A program made the position numbers and the translations under genes. The notes below the pieces were generated by a model. That model was not told the DNA's origin. It did no database searches and saw only the letters and a list, made by a program, of their open reading frames with translations. This document shows, piece by piece, positions 1 through 7,935 of a stretch of DNA of 39,842 bases (positions are counted from its first letter, which is position 1; every line of letters starts with the position of its first letter). Source of the DNA: DASZMJ01 sp035551935 (GTDB lineage: Bacteria > Planctomycetota > Planctomycetia > Isosphaerales > Isosphaeraceae); NCBI GenBank assembly GCA_035551935.1, contig DASZMJ010000246.1, positions 1-39,842 of the forward strand, written 5' to 3'.

Positions 1-807
1 GATTCTATCGTGTCGGGGGGGCCACGGGTTGTCCGCAACCTGTGCCGGTTCGGCAACGCCGGCGGGCATGGGTTGCGGACAACCCGTGGCACCCGGAATC
101 GAGCCCGGGGAGTCGTGAGCCACATCGAGGGTCGCGGGGTCGATGTAGGACGGATCGAGCGCGACGCCAGCCAGGCGCGGGAGGGCGACGAGGTCATATC
201 GACGGGCGTTGCCGAACGCCCAGGTCGCCAGCGAGGCCCGCTTGCGGACGCGGGGCGGGAGGGCATGCCAGACCATGCGGGCCAGTTCGTCGATGGGCTC
301 GTTCGCCTGCAAGGCCACCCGCGAGCCCCTCGCGATCGCCGCCGCGATCCGCGACGCCCGATCGTCGATCGCCACGACCGGCGGGATGGCGTCGAGGGCG
401 ACCTCCCCGGCGGGGAGCGTGTGAATGTCGCTCGTCCAGTCGCGCCGGAATTGATCGAGGAACGCGAACGGATCGAAGCCGGTCTTTCGATACGCGCGCG
501 GCTCGACGAAGAGCGCATGGAAGGCGACCGCCCCCGGCCGGCCGCGGTCGTCGAGCCCTTGCTCGGCCGGGCCGACGACGAGCCACGGGCCGGAGCGCAA
601 TTGCGTCGCGAACAGGCCCCCCGCGCCGGCCGCGCCGAGGGGACGCTCGCCGTATCCCTGGCAGATCGTCTTCAGCTCGGCCAGCCACTCCGGTCGGCAC
701 CCGGGCGAGTGGGCGAGGAGGTCGTAACCCCGGTCCCAGAACGGGAAGCTGCCGTAGACGGCCTGCTCGAAGCGGACCGTGACACGCCGATCGGGCCGAT
801 TTCCCAT
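1..807 (-). CDS. GTPase-associated protein-like, 3' end cut by window edge
   Basis: An open frame of 269 codons runs from an ATG at 807 to the left edge with no stop. It starts 10 bases after the stop of the membrane GTPase gene, so the two are probably one operon. The N-terminus reads VRFEQAVYGSFPFWDRGYDL, followed by an LLAHSPG segment, then GLDDRGRPGAVAFHALFV near residue 100. That order (Q-x-x-YG, a GY-LL-x-SPG element, then R-x-G-x(3)-HA) resembles the N-terminal domain of GTPase-associated proteins (GAP1 type) that accompany GTPases in bacterial conflict systems. The family call is by pattern only. The last 30 or so codons run through a palindromic repeat (22-89), so the natural C-terminus may have been altered by a repeat insertion. 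It is predicted cytosolic, with no signal peptide or membrane segment seen. Confidence 0.6.
   Translation of the reverse strand, partial: MGNRPDRRVTVRFEQAVYGSFPFWDRGYDLLAHSPGCRPEWLAELKTICQGYGERPLGAAGAGGLFATQLRSGPWLVVGPAEQGLDDRGRPGAVAFHALFVEPRAYRKTGFDPFAFLDQFRRDWTSDIHTLPAGEVALDAIPPVVAIDDRASRIAAAIARGSRVALQANEPIDELARMVWHALPPRVRKRASLATWAFGNARRYDLVALPRLAGVALDPSYIDPATLDVAHDSPGSIPGATGCPQPMPAGVAEPAQVADNPWPPRHDRI
22..89. repeat. REP-like inverted doublet
   Basis: Two perfect 19-base arms (22-40 and 71-89) are inverted around a 30-base spacer. Each arm is itself a small hairpin (GGGTTG/CAACCC around a 4-base loop). The element lies inside the open frame of the left-edge gene. The same hairpin-within-arm layout, with different sequence, recurs at 10171-10234 and 39314-39379. 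Confidence 0.75.
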
Positions 808-817
808 GAGGGGGCCG

Positions 818-3142
818 TCAGTCGGGCTTCGTGAGATTGGGCATCTGGAAGTCGGACGAGAAGACGAGCGAAGTCTTGCCCCCCTTGGACGGCTGGATCG
901 TGCCGGAGAGGAGGCGGATGGAGAGCGGGTCGTCCTTGGCGCTGTGGAGGGTGAAGACGTCGGAGGCGGACCAGTCGTTGTCGACGATGCGGATGGTGAC
1001 CGGGTCGCCGAGCTTCCAGCGGATGGGGCGCGGAAACGTGTAGTCCCAGATCGGCCGGCGCGAGTTCTTGATGACGGGCGAGGGGCCGTGGACCTGGCCG
1101 GCGACCTCGACGACCACGGAGAGGTCCGGGGCGCCGCCGGAGAGATACTTGCCGACGCCGGGCTCGACCTCGCCGCGGCGGAGCGTGACGTGATACTCGC
1201 CCGTCGTCGAGACTTTTTCCCACCACTTCAGGTACGCCTCGGCGTCGCCGACGTGGCGGCCGTCCTTGTGGTGGCGGAGGTAGTCGCGTAACCGGCGCGC
1301 GGCCTCGGCGACGTCGTCGGGGTGGGCGGCGAGGTGGTCGTAGGCCTGGCGGTACGAGTACGAGTCCCAGTCGCGCCGGGCGCGCTCCTGGCCGGCCATC
1401 GCCTCGCGGACGAACCGGCCGCCGCTCTTGTGGGCATCCAGGTAGTCTTGATAGCGGTCGATGCGGTTCTGGTAGCGGTCGGTGTGGAGTCGGGAATACG
1501 CGAGGGCCTTGTCGAAGTCGTTGCGATCGAGTCGGTCGGCGAAGGCCCCCTGGAGGGCGAGCATCTCGCCGCGGAGCCGGCTGTCGGGGTGATGGTCGAG
1601 CCAGCCCTGCGACTGCTCGATCAAGGCCGCCAGCTCGGCGTTCGGCAGCTCGCCGGCGCGGCGGAGGGCCTCGACCTCCTGCCCCTCGGCGCGCGAGCGG
1701 CGCTCGTCGGCCTGCTTCTGGGCCGTGGCGATCAGGGCGGTGGCCTCGGCGCGATGGGGGGTCCATGAGAAATCGCGGAGGAAGGCGCGGGCGTCGGCGA
1801 GCAAGGGGTCGGGGTCCTCGCCGGGGACGCCGGCGCGGGCCTCGAGGGCGCGCCAGCGCTCGTCGTGGCGGAGTCGATCGCGCGCGTGCTCGACCTCGCG
1901 CGCGGCGATGGCGAGCTGCGGGGCCTGGTCGGCGGCGCGGTCGATCCGGGCCGAGAGGTCCGGTACGTCCTTCCCGCGCGCCAGGAGGGCCTTGGCCTCC
2001 TCGAGGTCCCAGTTGGCCGACTTCCACCGCGCCTGCCGTGCCCGCTCGGGCCAGAACCAGGGCAACGACGGGTGCCAGGCCAGCAGGTCCGCCCATCGTT
2101 GGGCGACGGCCTTCGGCGGGTTGTCGCGCTCGAATGACACGGCGCGCTGGTAGCCCACGAGGTCGTAGCCGGCCAGGGCGGCGACGAGCACCGTCGCGAC
2201 CAGCGCCAGCCGCACCGCGCCGGCCCGCAGCCGCTTCCGCCGGAGGGCCTTGAGCCGGTCTCGGAAGCGGTCGACGCGGTCAGATGTTGGATAACGCCGC
2301 TCGAAGGCGCGGACGCAGCGCGCGAGCCGCGGCAGGTCGCCGGGGACGAGGTCCCAGAGCCATTCCAGGCGCTCGACGTCGACGGCCTCGAGCTGGTCGG
2401 CGAGCCAGCCGAGCGGCCCCTCGAGGCCCAAGGGGTGCAGCTCCGACGGCGGCCGGCCGTCGTCGCCGGCCTCGCGGCCGTAGGAGCTGACGGCGAAGAC
2501 CGCGTTCCTCGGCGCGTGGCAGGCCAGGGCGTGCCGCGTCATCCCGTACCGTGCCTCGACCAGCCGCTCGACCTCCTCCGGCGGCGGCCCGCCGTGCGCC
2601 AGCACGCGGTCATACTTCGTGACCAGCAAGGCGATCGGCCGGTCCGTCGTCGCGTCGTCGGATCGCTCGATGTAGCGCTCCAGGAGGTTCTCGACCTCCT
2701 GCTGCCGGCGGCGACGGTCGGCGGGGCTGGCCGAGCCGTCGGGGTCGAGGCAGAGCAGGACGGCGTCGCAGTCGGCGAAGAACTCGCGGATCGACGGCTC
2801 GTCGGTGCCGAGGGCGACGTGCTCCCCCTGGTAGTCCTTGACCACCAGGTCGAGCCGGCCCGGCCCGCGATAGAGCCGCAAGCGCAGCTCGGTCTCGGCG
2901 AGCGTGCCGGCCGGCGGCTCGCCGGCCTCGATCTGCGCCACCTTCTCGGCCAGGTACTCGGCGCTCGGCGGGTCGACCGCCGCCAGGCGCACCCCCGGCA
3001 CCCGGCCGGTCGACGCCTCGCGGTAGAACATCGCCAGCAACGTCGTCTTGCCCACCGCCCGGTGGCCGAACAGCGCGATCCGCTTCGCGCAAGTCAGCCG
3101 CGATTCGAGGGCGTCGAGATGCGCCTTGCGACGATCGGCCAT
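818..3142 (-). CDS. Membrane-anchored GTPase with C-terminal C2-like domain
   Basis: A 774-residue protein. Residues 22-36 hold a P-loop (GHRAVGKTT), DYQGEH is the likely G3 region, and TKYD gives the G4 guanine specificity motif, so this is a TRAFAC-type GTPase domain at the N-terminus. One membrane helix follows at about residues 305-332. The middle is a long helical, Arg/Glu/Ala-rich region with short DRYQNRIDRYQDYL-like repeats. The last 130 residues, with a VVVEVAGQ strand and IRIVDNDWSASDVF, resemble a C2 domain. I infer that it is tethered to the inner membrane with the C2-like part contacting lipid or a partner. It lies directly upstream of the GAP1-like gene. A purine-rich GGGGGAT about 13 bases before the ATG may be its ribosome site. 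The GTPase call is strong; the biological role is unknown. Confidence 0.85.
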   Translation of the reverse strand: MADRRKAHLDALESRLTCAKRIALFGHRAVGKTTLLAMFYREASTGRVPGVRLAAVDPPSAEYLAEKVAQIEAGEPPAGTLAETELRLRLYRGPGRLDLVVKDYQGEHVALGTDEPSIREFFADCDAVLLCLDPDGSASPADRRRRQQEVENLLERYIERSDDATTDRPIALLVTKYDRVLAHGGPPPEEVERLVEARYGMTRHALACHAPRNAVFAVSSYGREAGDDGRPPSELHPLGLEGPLGWLADQLEAVDVERLEWLWDLVPGDLPRLARCVRAFERRYPTSDRVDRFRDRLKALRRKRLRAGAVRLALVATVLVAALAGYDLVGYQRAVSFERDNPPKAVAQRWADLLAWHPSLPWFWPERARQARWKSANWDLEEAKALLARGKDVPDLSARIDRAADQAPQLAIAAREVEHARDRLRHDERWRALEARAGVPGEDPDPLLADARAFLRDFSWTPHRAEATALIATAQKQADERRSRAEGQEVEALRRAGELPNAELAALIEQSQGWLDHHPDSRLRGEMLALQGAFADRLDRNDFDKALAYSRLHTDRYQNRIDRYQDYLDAHKSGGRFVREAMAGQERARRDWDSYSYRQAYDHLAAHPDDVAEAARRLRDYLRHHKDGRHVGDAEAYLKWWEKVSTTGEYHVTLRRGEVEPGVGKYLSGGAPDLSVVVEVAGQVHGPSPVIKNSRRPIWDYTFPRPIRWKLGDPVTIRIVDNDWSASDVFTLHSAKDDPLSIRLLSGTIQPSKGGKTSLVFSSDFQMPNLTKPD

Positions 3143-3192
3143 GTGAGACGATCCCCCGCTCCCTGCTCGATTGGCTGTGCCCGCCGACGCCT

Positions 3193-3370
3193 CGCCTTGT
3201 AAAACTTACCGTCTGCCTCGGATGCCGATTCCCGGTGCCACTCATCCGGTTGTAACAATTGCCGAGTCGATAATCATCCGGTATGGATTCGACGATCTCG
3301 CTTTGAATGATTTGCCAGGCCGCAAGGTCGCCCGGATCGTCCATCCTTCGCCGGCTTGTAAAGATTGCCG
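3193..3370. promoter_or_regulatory. Helically phased repeats upstream of the GTPase gene
   Basis: Three copies of a 15-base motif, consensus TTGTAAnAnTTrCCG, begin at 3197, 3250 and 3356. A weak fourth copy (10 of 15 matches) begins at 3303. Every step is exactly 53 bases, about five helical turns. They lie 55-228 bases upstream of the GTPase start and end just before the PIN gene stop. The region is poorer in GC than its surroundings. I infer a regulator-binding array for the GTPase operon; a decayed tandem repeat is the alternative. Confidence 0.4.
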
Positions 3371-3373
3371 GCT

Positions 3374-3991
3374 CTATGATGGGGGGGGTGGCGCGAGTGC
3401 CCCGAGCCAATTGCGGCACTCCTCCGCCTTCCGGAAGTATTTTACGCCGGCATCTCGGAGCGCCTGCAAAGCCTCGGGGACCTCGAAGTCCTTGTGATTC
3501 TCCGTGAGAAACGCCTTCAACTCAGACGGGTGGGATCGCGCGTGCGACAGGATGCTGGCCAAGATGAGGTTATCGGTCGTGTCCTTGATGAGACTCCGAC
3601 CGACGGCATCTCGGAGGATTTCCCTCGTGAGATTGATCTTCTCACCGAGTTCGTTCAGCGTCTCGACGGCGAGGAGGAGCCTCTCTCGGAACTGGTCGAA
3701 CATCGTGTCGATCTCGACCCGGGATTGACGAAGAGGCCCCAACCGCGAGTCCCTGTCGGCCCAGACCACGCCCCTCGAGTATTCCTGGATCTGCCTACCC
3801 AGATCGGCGATGAATCTCCCGCTTTCTCGCTTGATCGATTCGAACGTCACGAATGCTTCCATGAAGCAGACAGCCGGGATCACCCGGCGCGGAGCGGGCG
3901 GGACGGTCAGCAGCAGGTCGTTCGTCGCCCGATCTCGACCGGTCGCAAAACTAATGAAATAATTTGTCTCAATGTATAGGATGGCAGACAA
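3374..3991 (-). CDS. PIN-domain protein, candidate ribonuclease
   Basis: A 205-residue protein. It opens with SAILYIETNYFISF, the usual first PIN strand with Glu in place of the first Asp. An internal Glu sits in VCFMEAF, and acidic and polar residues follow in TTDNLILASIL. The FLTENHKDFE motif near residue 165 is typical of PIN nucleases (T-x-N-x-x-DF). The best start is a TTG at 3991 with an AGGTG a few bases upstream. It overlaps the end of the preceding nuclease-like gene by 23 bases, so translation is probably coupled. PIN proteins cut RNA and are often toxins or effectors. No classical small antitoxin is beside it, and its partner is the larger nuclease-like protein. The fold call is good; the role is inferred. 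Confidence 0.75.
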   Translation of the reverse strand: MSAILYIETNYFISFATGRDRATNDLLLTVPPAPRRVIPAVCFMEAFVTFESIKRESGRFIADLGRQIQEYSRGVVWADRDSRLGPLRQSRVEIDTMFDQFRERLLLAVETLNELGEKINLTREILRDAVGRSLIKDTTDNLILASILSHARSHPSELKAFLTENHKDFEVPEALQALRDAGVKYFRKAEECRNWLGALAPPPPS

Positions 3992-4439
3992 GCGACACCT
4001 CGCGCTCGATCGTCCCGCTCTTCAGCCGCGGCAGCAGGCCGATGGGGGTCATTTCCCGGACGGCCGGGGGGATCTCCGAGTGCCAATGCGAGTCGAGATC
4101 GCTGAGCCATGCCTCGATCGTCGTCGTGAGCAACGCGCTGGAGACCGGCCTGCTGAATTCGGCGGTCACGTAGTGCCTGAGGATGTCCGCCGTCGGGATA
4201 ATGGCGACGGGGATCGGACTCCCGCTCTGATAGATTCGGATGTCCTTGGGGTCGGCCAACATCCCGAACGGAACCGCCGGGACCGCCGAGTCCATGTATG
4301 AGAGCAATTGCGAGACGGACTCGGGGACCGGCGTTACGCCTTTGACCTCGACGATGAGAACGGGCTTGTCATCGGGGTCGAAGGCGACCAGGTCGGGCCG
4401 AATCGCTCGCAGGTATTTGCGATCCTCGATGAGGTCCAT
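3969..4439 (-). CDS. PD-(D/E)XK nuclease-like protein
   Basis: A 156-residue protein. Near the N-terminus it carries RPDLVAFDPDDKPVLIVEVK, the layout of a PD-(D/E)XK core (Asp16, Glu29, Lys31), as in predicted restriction-type or Uma2-like nucleases. A Gln-containing helix (SVSQLLSYMDS) follows, as is common after the catalytic lysine. The C-terminal half has no motif I recognise. AGGAG lies 9 bases before the ATG. It is the first gene of a two-gene unit with the PIN-domain gene (23-base overlap), placed between the 96-bp inverted-repeat element and the GTPase operon. A nuclease role is inferred; such small domains can also be specificity or scaffold subunits. Confidence 0.65.
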   Translation of the reverse strand: MDLIEDRKYLRAIRPDLVAFDPDDKPVLIVEVKGVTPVPESVSQLLSYMDSAVPAVPFGMLADPKDIRIYQSGSPIPVAIIPTADILRHYVTAEFSRPVSSALLTTTIEAWLSDLDSHWHSEIPPAVREMTPIGLLPRLKSGTIEREVSLVCHPIH

Positions 4440-4481
4440 CGTTCGTGACTCCTAAGACTGTATCCCGAAAAGCGAATGCGT

Positions 4482-4577
4482 TAGAGCGGTTTTCTTTCGA
4501 GTGAATCGGCTCTCTGCCACAAGGTCGTCTGATTTCTCGAACAGGCGGGCCGCCACACTCGAAAGAAAACCGCTCTA
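4482..4577. repeat. MITE-like element with 22-bp perfect inverted ends
   Basis: Arms at 4482-4503 and 4556-4577 are perfectly complementary over 22 bases, with a 52-base spacer. The outermost bases of the right arm supply the TAG stop codon of the upstream minus-strand gene (4575-4577). It could act as a transcription terminator between two minus-strand units, or be a non-autonomous mobile element. No target duplication was recognised. Confidence 0.7.
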
Positions 4578-5537
4578 GGCCGTCCGGCGGCGGCGGCCGA
4601 GGAGGCGGAAGGGCCAGGTGAAGGGACGAAAAGCCAGCCGGACGGGGAGGCCGAGGAGGACCATCGCGGCCAGGAACGCGACGACGGCGGCGAGGGCCAT
4701 GCCGCCCTTGCGGGCGAGAGAGGGTTCGAGGCCGTGGGAGGCCAGCGCGGCGCCGAGGGTCGATTCGAGGCCGCGGGCGGCGCCGTCACCCAAGGCGCCG
4801 GCGAGGCGGATGCCGGCCTTGGAGAACTGCTCGACGGCATACTCGGTGACGCGGCCGGCCGAGTCGACGAACTTGTCCGGGTTGGCCAGGAACAAGGCGA
4901 GCACCCCGGCGGCGGCGAGCTTCTTCTTGTGGGCGAGCACCTGCTCGGTGTAGAACTTCCAGCCGCCCCGGCCGGTCTTGCGCAGGACGGTCAGGCCCTC
5001 GGGCCCCTCCTTGGCCAGCACCTCGGCCACGTCGTCGCCGTAGACGCGGGCGGCCGTCAGCCCTTCGACGCCCAGCTTGCGGATCAACGGCTCGGCCTGG
5101 TCGGGATAGCGCCGCGCCAGCCGCCGAGCCGTCTCGCCCATCTCGACCACGAGCCGCTTCTCGGCCGGCTTCAAGGCGCGGTAGGCGCCCATGGCCTCAG
5201 GCTCGGCGCGGACGAGCCGGGCGAACCGCGACTCGAGCACCGACTCGGCCGGCTGGTCGAGCCTCCGGCCGGCCCGGGCGAGGTCGTCGGCGCGGCGGGC
5301 GAGCACCTCGAGGCTCTCGTCCGACTCGCGGACGAAGAACCTCACCGACGACCGCGATGCCGATCGCTCGACCGACCTGGCGGCGACGCGCTCCTCGGCC
5401 TCGGCGTCGCGGACGACCCGTCGCACCACGTCATCGAGCCACGACAGCTTGCCCGCGTGTGCCCGCGCCGGCATCAGCAGGGCGCCGATCGCCAGGGCCA
5501 GCGGCACGATCGCGCGACGGGTCGGGGAGAGTCGCAT
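4575..5537 (-). CDS. Exported membrane protein of unknown function
   Basis: A 320-residue protein that I do not recognise. The ATG at 5537 is preceded by AGAGGA and starts a clear signal peptide (RR, then VPLALAIGALLMPARAHA, with cleavage after AHA near residue 28). Residues 30-200 are helical and rich in Arg, Ala and Glu. A weakly hydrophobic stretch lies at 205-219 and a membrane helix at about 278-298. The tail is very basic (RRRR). The segment RYPDQAEPLIRKLG followed by YGDDVAEVLAKEGPEGL resembles parts of the gene upstream. It follows that gene after 86 bases on the same strand and is probably co-transcribed. Its stop codon lies in the right arm of the inverted repeat at 4482-4577. Confidence 0.7.
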   Translation of the reverse strand: MRLSPTRRAIVPLALAIGALLMPARAHAGKLSWLDDVVRRVVRDAEAEERVAARSVERSASRSSVRFFVRESDESLEVLARRADDLARAGRRLDQPAESVLESRFARLVRAEPEAMGAYRALKPAEKRLVVEMGETARRLARRYPDQAEPLIRKLGVEGLTAARVYGDDVAEVLAKEGPEGLTVLRKTGRGGWKFYTEQVLAHKKKLAAAGVLALFLANPDKFVDSAGRVTEYAVEQFSKAGIRLAGALGDGAARGLESTLGAALASHGLEPSLARKGGMALAAVVAFLAAMVLLGLPVRLAFRPFTWPFRLLGRRRRTA

Positions 5538-5623
5538 CGCTTCGGGTCCTCTTGCTTCGCCAGGGAGGTCCGGTGGGGACGCTCGACCCCTTATTCTATG
5601 ATTCGTCGCGGGCCGGGGCGGGA

Positions 5624-7588
5624 TTAAGGGGTGGCCGCCGATCGGGCCGGGCCGTCGGCCACCGGTGGCCGGCGGGAAGCGAGATGCTCTTCCATCTTGT
5701 GGAAGGCGATCACCCCGACGCCCGCCTGAACGACCTGGGCGGCGACGTACTTCAAGCCGCGGCTGGGGGGGATCTGGGGGATCGTCTTGGCGACGAAGCG
5801 GAGCGGCTGCCAGGTGCTCAGGCGGAGCCCGGCGCGGGAGCAGAGGGGACGGCCGAGGTCGGCGAGTTTGGTGAGAGAGAGGCGGTCGAGGGCCTCGGGG
5901 AGGCGGCGGAGGACGCGGTAGGTGCCGCCGGCGAGCCGGACGGCCCACCACTTCGAGAGCTGCTCGGTGAGGCCCTCGGCCCCGGCGGCGCCGCCGCGGC
6001 GGGCGAGCGACCGCGAGCCGACCGCGGCGGCCTCCTCGGTCGCCTCGCGACCCAGCGCGCGGGCGGCCTGCCGCGCCGCCGACTTGACCTGCGACCGGGC
6101 CGCCTCCGACGCCGCGACGCCCTCGGGCTGGACCGCCGCCAGGCTCAGGGCGTCGGCGACGACGAAGCAGCCGTCGACGAGGGCCCAGGTCATCTCGCCG
6201 GTCGTGGGCGACTGGCCGCGGCCGAGGACGTTGGCCAGGTGGAGCAAGTCGTAGAGCGGGAGGAACTGGTAGAACTGCACGTCGGTGGCGTCGAGCTCGG
6301 CGACGCGCTCCAGGCCGTCGTCCTTGATGAGCCGGATCGTCGCCTGGCCGTTGTCGCCCGAGAGGTAGAGGACGCCTAGCGAGAGCGACTCGAGGAACGT
6401 CCGCTTGGACTTCCCCCGGAGGGCCTGGAGGGCGTCGGGGCCGACGTCGGCGCGGGCGATCGGCGGGATGATCGGCGCGCCGTGGCGGCGGAGGACCTCG
6501 CGGAAGTCCGGGTCGGGGGCGTACTTGGCGAGCATCGCCAACGCCATCGTGCCGTGCTCGGCGAGGCAGGAAACGGCCTGGCTGCGGAGGGTCGCGTCGG
6601 CGTATTCCTCGAAGACAACATCGGCCGCGTCGGGCCCGGCCTGCACGAGGGCCTTCTCGCCGCGGTCGCCGTACTCGACGACCAGCCGCAACGCGTGCGG
6701 GCTGCCGCCGACCTGCTCGACCAGCCCCCGCGCCGCGACGTGTCGAAGGTCTCCCGCGACGGCGTCGGCCGAGCGGGTCCGGAGCATCTCGTCGACGTCC
6801 TCGGCGTTGACGCGGAGCAGGATGAGGGCCTGGTCCAGCGGCAACGCGTCGCCGAGGGCCTCGAGTACCGGCCCGTAGAGCGTGACCAGCGCGAAGCCGT
6901 CGAGCCCCTGGAGCCGGAACGCCTCGACGGCGAGCGTGCCGTGCTGGTCGAGCGTCTCCAGCGCCCTCCGCAAGTCGGCGGCGCCGCGCTCGAGGCTGAT
7001 GAAGTCGAGGATGACCAGGGCGTCGCGCAAGGTCTTCGGCTCGCGCGAAAGGCGTCGCAGCAGGTCCGAGACGCCCTCGGGATCGGTCAGGATCAAGGGG
7101 AGGGCGTTCGGGTACTTCGCGGCCAGGCGGCGCTGCGAGGGGGTCAGGCGGGCGACCTCGGCGATCAGGATGGCGCGGTCGGTGGCGTCGGCGCGCTTCA
7201 GGCCGAAGTATTCGCGCCAGTGGAGCAGGAGGTCGGCCGCGGCGTCGTCGGTCAGGGAGTCGCGGAGGCGGCGGAACTCGCCGGGGTAGTTCTCGTAGAG
7301 GAAGACCGCCTCGATGTCGAGGCGGTCGAGCAGGACGAGGCCGCGGAGGCCGTCGGTGCGCTCGATGGCGCGGGCGGTCTGGCGGTAGCGGTCGAGGGCG
7401 CGGGCGACGAGGGGGCGGTCGTCGGGGTATCGGGCCAGGATCGCGGCGTCGGGGTCGGGCTCGGGCCCGGTCGAGGCCGGCCCCGACGCGACCGGCGCGA
7501 CGGCCGGCCGGGCCGCATCCTTGGCGGCGAGCTTCAGGAGCACGCCGAGGGCGGCGAGCAGGGCGACGGCGGCGAACGTGCGCTTCAT
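5624..7588 (-). CDS. Exported or anchored helical-repeat protein, unknown function
   Basis: A 654-residue protein with no family that I recognise. The N-terminus (KRTFAAVALLAALGVLLKL) is a signal peptide or anchor. The remainder is built from short amphipathic helices with recurring YP-x(4)-PLI, YGD-x(4)-ALV-x-AGP and AKYAPDPDF-like elements, suggesting a helical repeat fold in the periplasm. An ATG at 7588 gives the natural signal peptide; an upstream TTG at 7633 would add 15 residues before it and is less likely. No strong ribosome site is visible. It is paired with the downstream 320-residue exported protein, which shares the YGD/GP motif. The two may form one envelope complex. Confidence 0.7.
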   Translation of the reverse strand: MKRTFAAVALLAALGVLLKLAAKDAARPAVAPVASGPASTGPEPDPDAAILARYPDDRPLVARALDRYRQTARAIERTDGLRGLVLLDRLDIEAVFLYENYPGEFRRLRDSLTDDAAADLLLHWREYFGLKRADATDRAILIAEVARLTPSQRRLAAKYPNALPLILTDPEGVSDLLRRLSREPKTLRDALVILDFISLERGAADLRRALETLDQHGTLAVEAFRLQGLDGFALVTLYGPVLEALGDALPLDQALILLRVNAEDVDEMLRTRSADAVAGDLRHVAARGLVEQVGGSPHALRLVVEYGDRGEKALVQAGPDAADVVFEEYADATLRSQAVSCLAEHGTMALAMLAKYAPDPDFREVLRRHGAPIIPPIARADVGPDALQALRGKSKRTFLESLSLGVLYLSGDNGQATIRLIKDDGLERVAELDATDVQFYQFLPLYDLLHLANVLGRGQSPTTGEMTWALVDGCFVVADALSLAAVQPEGVAASEAARSQVKSAARQAARALGREATEEAAAVGSRSLARRGGAAGAEGLTEQLSKWWAVRLAGGTYRVLRRLPEALDRLSLTKLADLGRPLCSRAGLRLSTWQPLRFVAKTIPQIPPSRGLKYVAAQVVQAGVGVIAFHKMEEHLASRRPPVADGPARSAATP

Positions 7589-7935
7589 CGGGGGCGGGAC
7601 CCGGTTTCGTGCCCAGTCGATCGGCCGCAACACGAGACGACAAGCCTAGTTCGATCGCGCGGCCCGGCGTCGTGGCGGGGCGCGATCGGCCGCTGTATTG
7701 TTGGCCGATCCGGGGGCGTCGTCAATTCGATTCGCGCGTCTGGGTCGGGCGTCGGGCGTCATCTTGCCGGCGGGTTCGAGCCCTCCCATGATAGTGGATC
7801 GGCCGCCGGGCCGGAGAATTGGGGCCTTTTTCGGGAACTTCGCGATTCTGGGCGACCCTTGCGCCGGTTGTCGATTCGGGGGGATGCAGGGCGTGGGGTG
7901 GTCCGGGGTTTATTGCCGAGCCGGGGGACGGGCCG
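7589..7935. other. Divergent intergenic region
   Basis: About 350 bases separate a minus-strand unit from a plus-strand gene. No RNA gene, repeat or convincing promoter was found. An in-frame ATG at 7819 could lengthen the plus-strand gene, but the residues it adds look non-coding. Confidence 0.4.

Noticed and set aside
10..834. Long plus-strand frame opposite the left-edge gene
   Set aside because: Arg/Gly-rich translation without motifs; the minus strand encodes a protein-like sequence with a family pattern.
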